Of a stretch of 64,000 nucleotides of DNA, positions 61,131 through 64,000 are shown in pieces. The notes under the pieces were generated by a model. That model was not told the origin of the DNA and ran no database searches. It was given only the letters and a program-made list of their open reading frames with translations. Origin of the DNA: Dastarcus helophoroides. Its lineage: Eukaryota; Arthropoda; Insecta; Coleoptera; Bothrideridae. Position 1 is the first letter of the stretch; the number at the start of each line of letters is the position of its first letter. Both the position numbers and the translations under genes were made by a program. Where the stretch lies: contig CM053328.1 in NCBI GenBank assembly GCA_028583605.1, positions 32,781,578 through 32,845,577 of the forward strand, read 5' to 3'.

Positions 61131-62508
61131 ATGAAAAAAGGCGTTAGGAGGTATAAAAGGTTTAAATATTTGGACGAAGTTCTACAAAATGCCTTAGAGG
61201 AGATAAGGCAAAAAAAAATGTCACTTTCAGCAGTCAGCAAAAAATATGGAATACCTAAGGGTACTCTTTTTATTAAAATTAAAGGAAAAATACCTTTAAT
61301 AAGAAGGATGGGCCCTGACACAAGCGCAGTTAGAAAAGTGGGTAATTGAAAAGGCGTTATTAGGTTTTCCCATGCACCCCGGTGAGTTATAAGATACTGT
61401 TCAGCGTCTTTTAAAGACAGTAGCTCGCCCGAATCCCTTTAGAGATGATAGACCAAGGCAAAAATGGTTAAAAATGTTCTTAAACAGACATCCGAAAATC
61501 ACCCAACGTAGTGCTGAAATAATATCTAAAGCAAGAGCCTCAGTTTCAGAAACAGGTATACGCAATTGGTTTCAGGAATTAAACGAGTATTTGCAAAACG
61601 AAAATTGTGCAGACATTTTAAATGATCCTAGCAGAATATTAAAGGGGCGAAACAGGACTACAAACTTGTCCCAAAACGGGTAAACTTCTGGGTCCGAAAA
61701 ATTATAGAAATTTTTAGGAAATTGCCAGTGGTTCTGAGAAAGAATGCATAACAGTACTTTGCACATTCTCTGCGGTGGGCAATTCTGCACCCCCGGGGCT
61801 GTTTTTTCGTACAAGCGCATTTCTAGAGACATAACAGCCCCCCTTCTATATAAATGGGGTATTGGACGATCTGACAACGGTTGGATGACAAGCGCAACCT
61901 TCTATGAGTTTGTAGCCAACATTTTCTTGCCATGGGTTTTGAAACATTACATAAAGCTTCCAATTTTATTATTGCTAGATAGTCACAAGTCTGATATAGG
62001 TATGGATCTATACAACTTGTGTACTCAAAAGGGCATTACGTTGTATTGTTTATCGCCAAATGCAAAGCATATATTGCAACCATGAGACGTGTCTGTTTTT
62101 AAATCCCTCAAAGTGCATTGCAAATACATAGTTAGAAAACTCAAACAGAAAACTACGAAATCAGTTACGAAAAACACATTTATTTCTCTATTTAAAATCG
62201 CATATGAGAAAGCAGTGCAACCAAGTATCATTAAACAAGGATTCAGAAAGTGCGGCATTTTTCTGTTTGATGCAGATGCCGTAGATTACTCTCGATGCAT
62301 TTCGAAAAGAAAAGGAGAACAAAAAAATATTCCTGATAAACAAATTATTATTACCGCTAGCAAATACCTGACTGTGCTAAATAAGATGGAATGTCATATG
62401 GATCCAGAGTTATTAGTAGAGTTTCAAAATTCAAGAATAGGAAGTGAAATCACCAAAAATCCACTTTTCAAAATCTGGAAGATCGTTCAAGAAGGCTGTA
62501 ATCAATAA
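61131..62508 (+). pseudogene. pogo/Tigger transposase pseudogene
   Basis: Pipsqueak-type HTH at the start (YLDEVLQNALEEIRQKKMSL ... VSKKYGIPKGTL), CENP-B-type HTH remnants (RPRQKWLKMFLNRHPKI), then DDE_1 domain: the GDETG block is destroyed by a frameshift near 61645, LLLLDSHKSDI (Asp 2, about 61975) intact, and YCLSPNAKHILQP then a stop (TGA 62083) just before DVSVF (Asp 3). At least three frame changes. Resembles Tigger-derived / jerky-like proteins of insects. Confidence 0.85.
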
Positions 62509-62749
62509 ATCAATGTTGAACCTGCGCATAATGGTAATTAAATCGCTTCTAATAACATTCAGGAAAATAGTTTCATTAACAGTGAAATGGAAAATTTATC
62601 AAATGAAATTTTTCCACCTGAAGAACTTCTGCGCTTTGCAGTAGAAATAGATGGTGTTATTTATAAGAATAGCAACTTTAACAATGATCCACCATTATTT
62701 AATGTAGACTGCAATTCAGCCATTAATAAATCAGATAAAAAAGCAGAAA

Positions 62750-63520
62750 ATGGAATCAACTGAGACTAAAGTTTTAAATCAAGAAGAATTCCAAAATGTC
62801 TGTAAACAAATGCTAGAGATAATTATTAATGCTGTACATCAGGAAGTTAAAGCAAGGAAACTAGAAAGCCGTCAAAAAATAATAGTTCACAGCAAAATAA
62901 CCATCCAAAATACTTGGTCAGATCACCTTCATTGGCCAAAAATTGAAGAAAAAGCAATCAAGAGGAAATCTTCGACACCTTCGATACTTCTAAGAAATGG
63001 AAGAAATATGCAAAGGATATAGAAGTCCGAAAAAAAAGAAGATTCAAAAATGCAAAAAAAACATGTCAGGTACCAAAAACCCCAAGAAAAAAAAGGACGA
63101 AAGAAAGGAAAAAAACGTGCAGAAAGGTAAACCTAAAGCAGCAGATGAAATGGCTACAGTGGACTCGAAGACACCAGAAGTGCCCAAACCCAAAAGCACG
63201 ATACCAAAATAAAGAACCTAGTAGAAACGCCTATGCATAAAAGTGGGGTACCAAAACAATCTAAAGAACTTTCTATCTCTGTAGGATCTTATGTTATAGT
63301 TAAATATGAGCTGCAGTATTTTCCTGGAATTGTGGAGCGAATTAGGAGTGAAGAATATGAAATTCGAGTCATGGGTCCATCAGGTTCAAATTATTTTAAG
63401 TGGCCCAACCCCGTTTCCGACTAAATATGGTATAAGAAGGGGGCTGTTAAGGAAGTAATAGAAGTGCCCAAACTAATAAAGCGTAGCTGTTATGAGTGCC
63501 CAGAAATGTCTAAATTAGTT
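62750..63520 (+). pseudogene. pogo element C-terminal tail with SH3/tudor-like module
   Basis: Fragments in several frames: lysine-rich linkers (62997-63212, KKKKIQKCKKN-like) and then SVGSYVIVKYELQYFPGI ... YFKWPNPVSD at 63256-63424, stop, and IWYKKGAV just after. The pattern V-G-x-Y-V-I-V-x-Y-E-x-x-x-F/Y-P-G-x-V ... W-x-W-P recurs at the C-terminus of several insect Tigger-type transposases and looks like a small beta-barrel. The role is unknown; chromatin binding is a guess. Confidence 0.6.
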
Positions 63521-64000
63521 GAAATAATTTTGTCTATATTTAACTAAAAATATACTTACATCTTATAAATATTTTTTTTTATATTAAATAATATTTTTTA
63601 TTTAGTAACTTTAATTTACCTTTTACTTATTTGGTTCATTTATTAGAACAGGGTCGTTCATCCACTGGTGTCGAATGTTCAATTATTGGGATTTTTTGCA
63701 ATATTCGACGCCTTTTGTTATTTTAAACAAGATTCAATTATTAGAAACGTCGTTATAATGAGAATTCAAAATTATATGTATATAGATCAAGTAGAAAAAT
63801 CATGCGTGAAATAAAACGAAATGGCTTAGTAATACTATTATTTCAAAGTTTATATTTTTCTTAAGTGTTCATTCATTGGTACCTCTACCTACCATATAAC
63901 GATTCATAGTCAATGCAATATACAAACCAGATGAAATATTTGTCATCAGAATTGAGAATGAAGATACTTTTTATACCTTATTTGGTCACGTGAGCTTGCC

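Larger units (their letters stand above)
60866..63879 (+). mobile_element. pogo/Tigger-type transposon, inactive
   Basis: Perfect 14-bp inverted ends CCAATGAATGAACA (60866-60879) and its complement (63866-63879), TA near both flanks. Subterminal copies of GTTCATTTATTGGA and variants (60885, 61029, 63635, 63659) look like transposase-binding sites. A broken DDE transposase lies inside. It fills the gene 2 intron near the right edge. Confidence 0.8.

Noticed and set aside
1..64000. tRNA, rRNA, CRISPR arrays, bacterial operons
   Set aside because: None recognised by eye on either strand; the sequence is eukaryotic with spliced genes.

Overview
This is insect-type nuclear DNA: AT-rich, with genes split into many short exons by GT-AG introns (several only about 50-60 nt), single-domain CUB and EGF exons, and a heavy load of animal transposons. 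No bacterial, CRISPR or viral-genome features were seen. I cannot name the species; a beetle or similar holometabolous insect is a guess.

Two cubilin-type endocytic receptor genes lie head to tail on the minus strand. Gene 1 starts at 9503 and runs off the left edge. Its first 20 exons (38-9503, about 953 residues, every splice phase consistent) give a signal peptide, the cubilin N-terminal and coiled-coil region, eight EGF repeats and the first four CUB domains. Gene 2 enters from the right edge. Thirty exons (59134 to the stop at 22986, 1790 residues, all phases consistent) give about fourteen and a half CUB domains and the end of a cubilin-type protein. The first gene therefore shows its N-terminus and the second its C-terminus. 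Both probably act in receptor-mediated protein uptake, as cubilin does in nephrocytes and gut. Between them sits a possible small two-exon secreted-peptide gene (11271-11545) with a TATA box and poly(A) signal.

The rest is mobile DNA, mostly in gene 2 introns and the intergenic gap: a degenerate RT/RNase H LINE (12960-15828), a long-inverted-repeat foldback element (16689-18833), a DD41D transposon with about 420-bp inverted repeats (20030-22253), two dead mariners (24440-25367; 35726-37017), an internally deleted Ty3/gypsy element (31677-35063) with two related solo LTRs, large AT-rich nonautonomous blocks (26282-28990, 37740-40000, 40790-43620, 44575-48386), a DD41D transposon (51761-57565) split by a nearly intact LINE (52917-57300), an internally deleted mariner-group element (59537-60753) and a dead pogo/Tigger element (60866-63879).

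Most notable: (i) the LINE's ORF1 and ORF2 share one frame and are separated by a single UAG in the context UAG CAA UUA, the classic leaky-stop context; (ii) two families of palindromic repeats carry hammerhead-like cores of the kind known from Penelope-like retroelements, and one has LINE-like 13- and 17-bp target duplications; (iii) one gene 2 CUB domain is interrupted by three tiny phase-0 exons.
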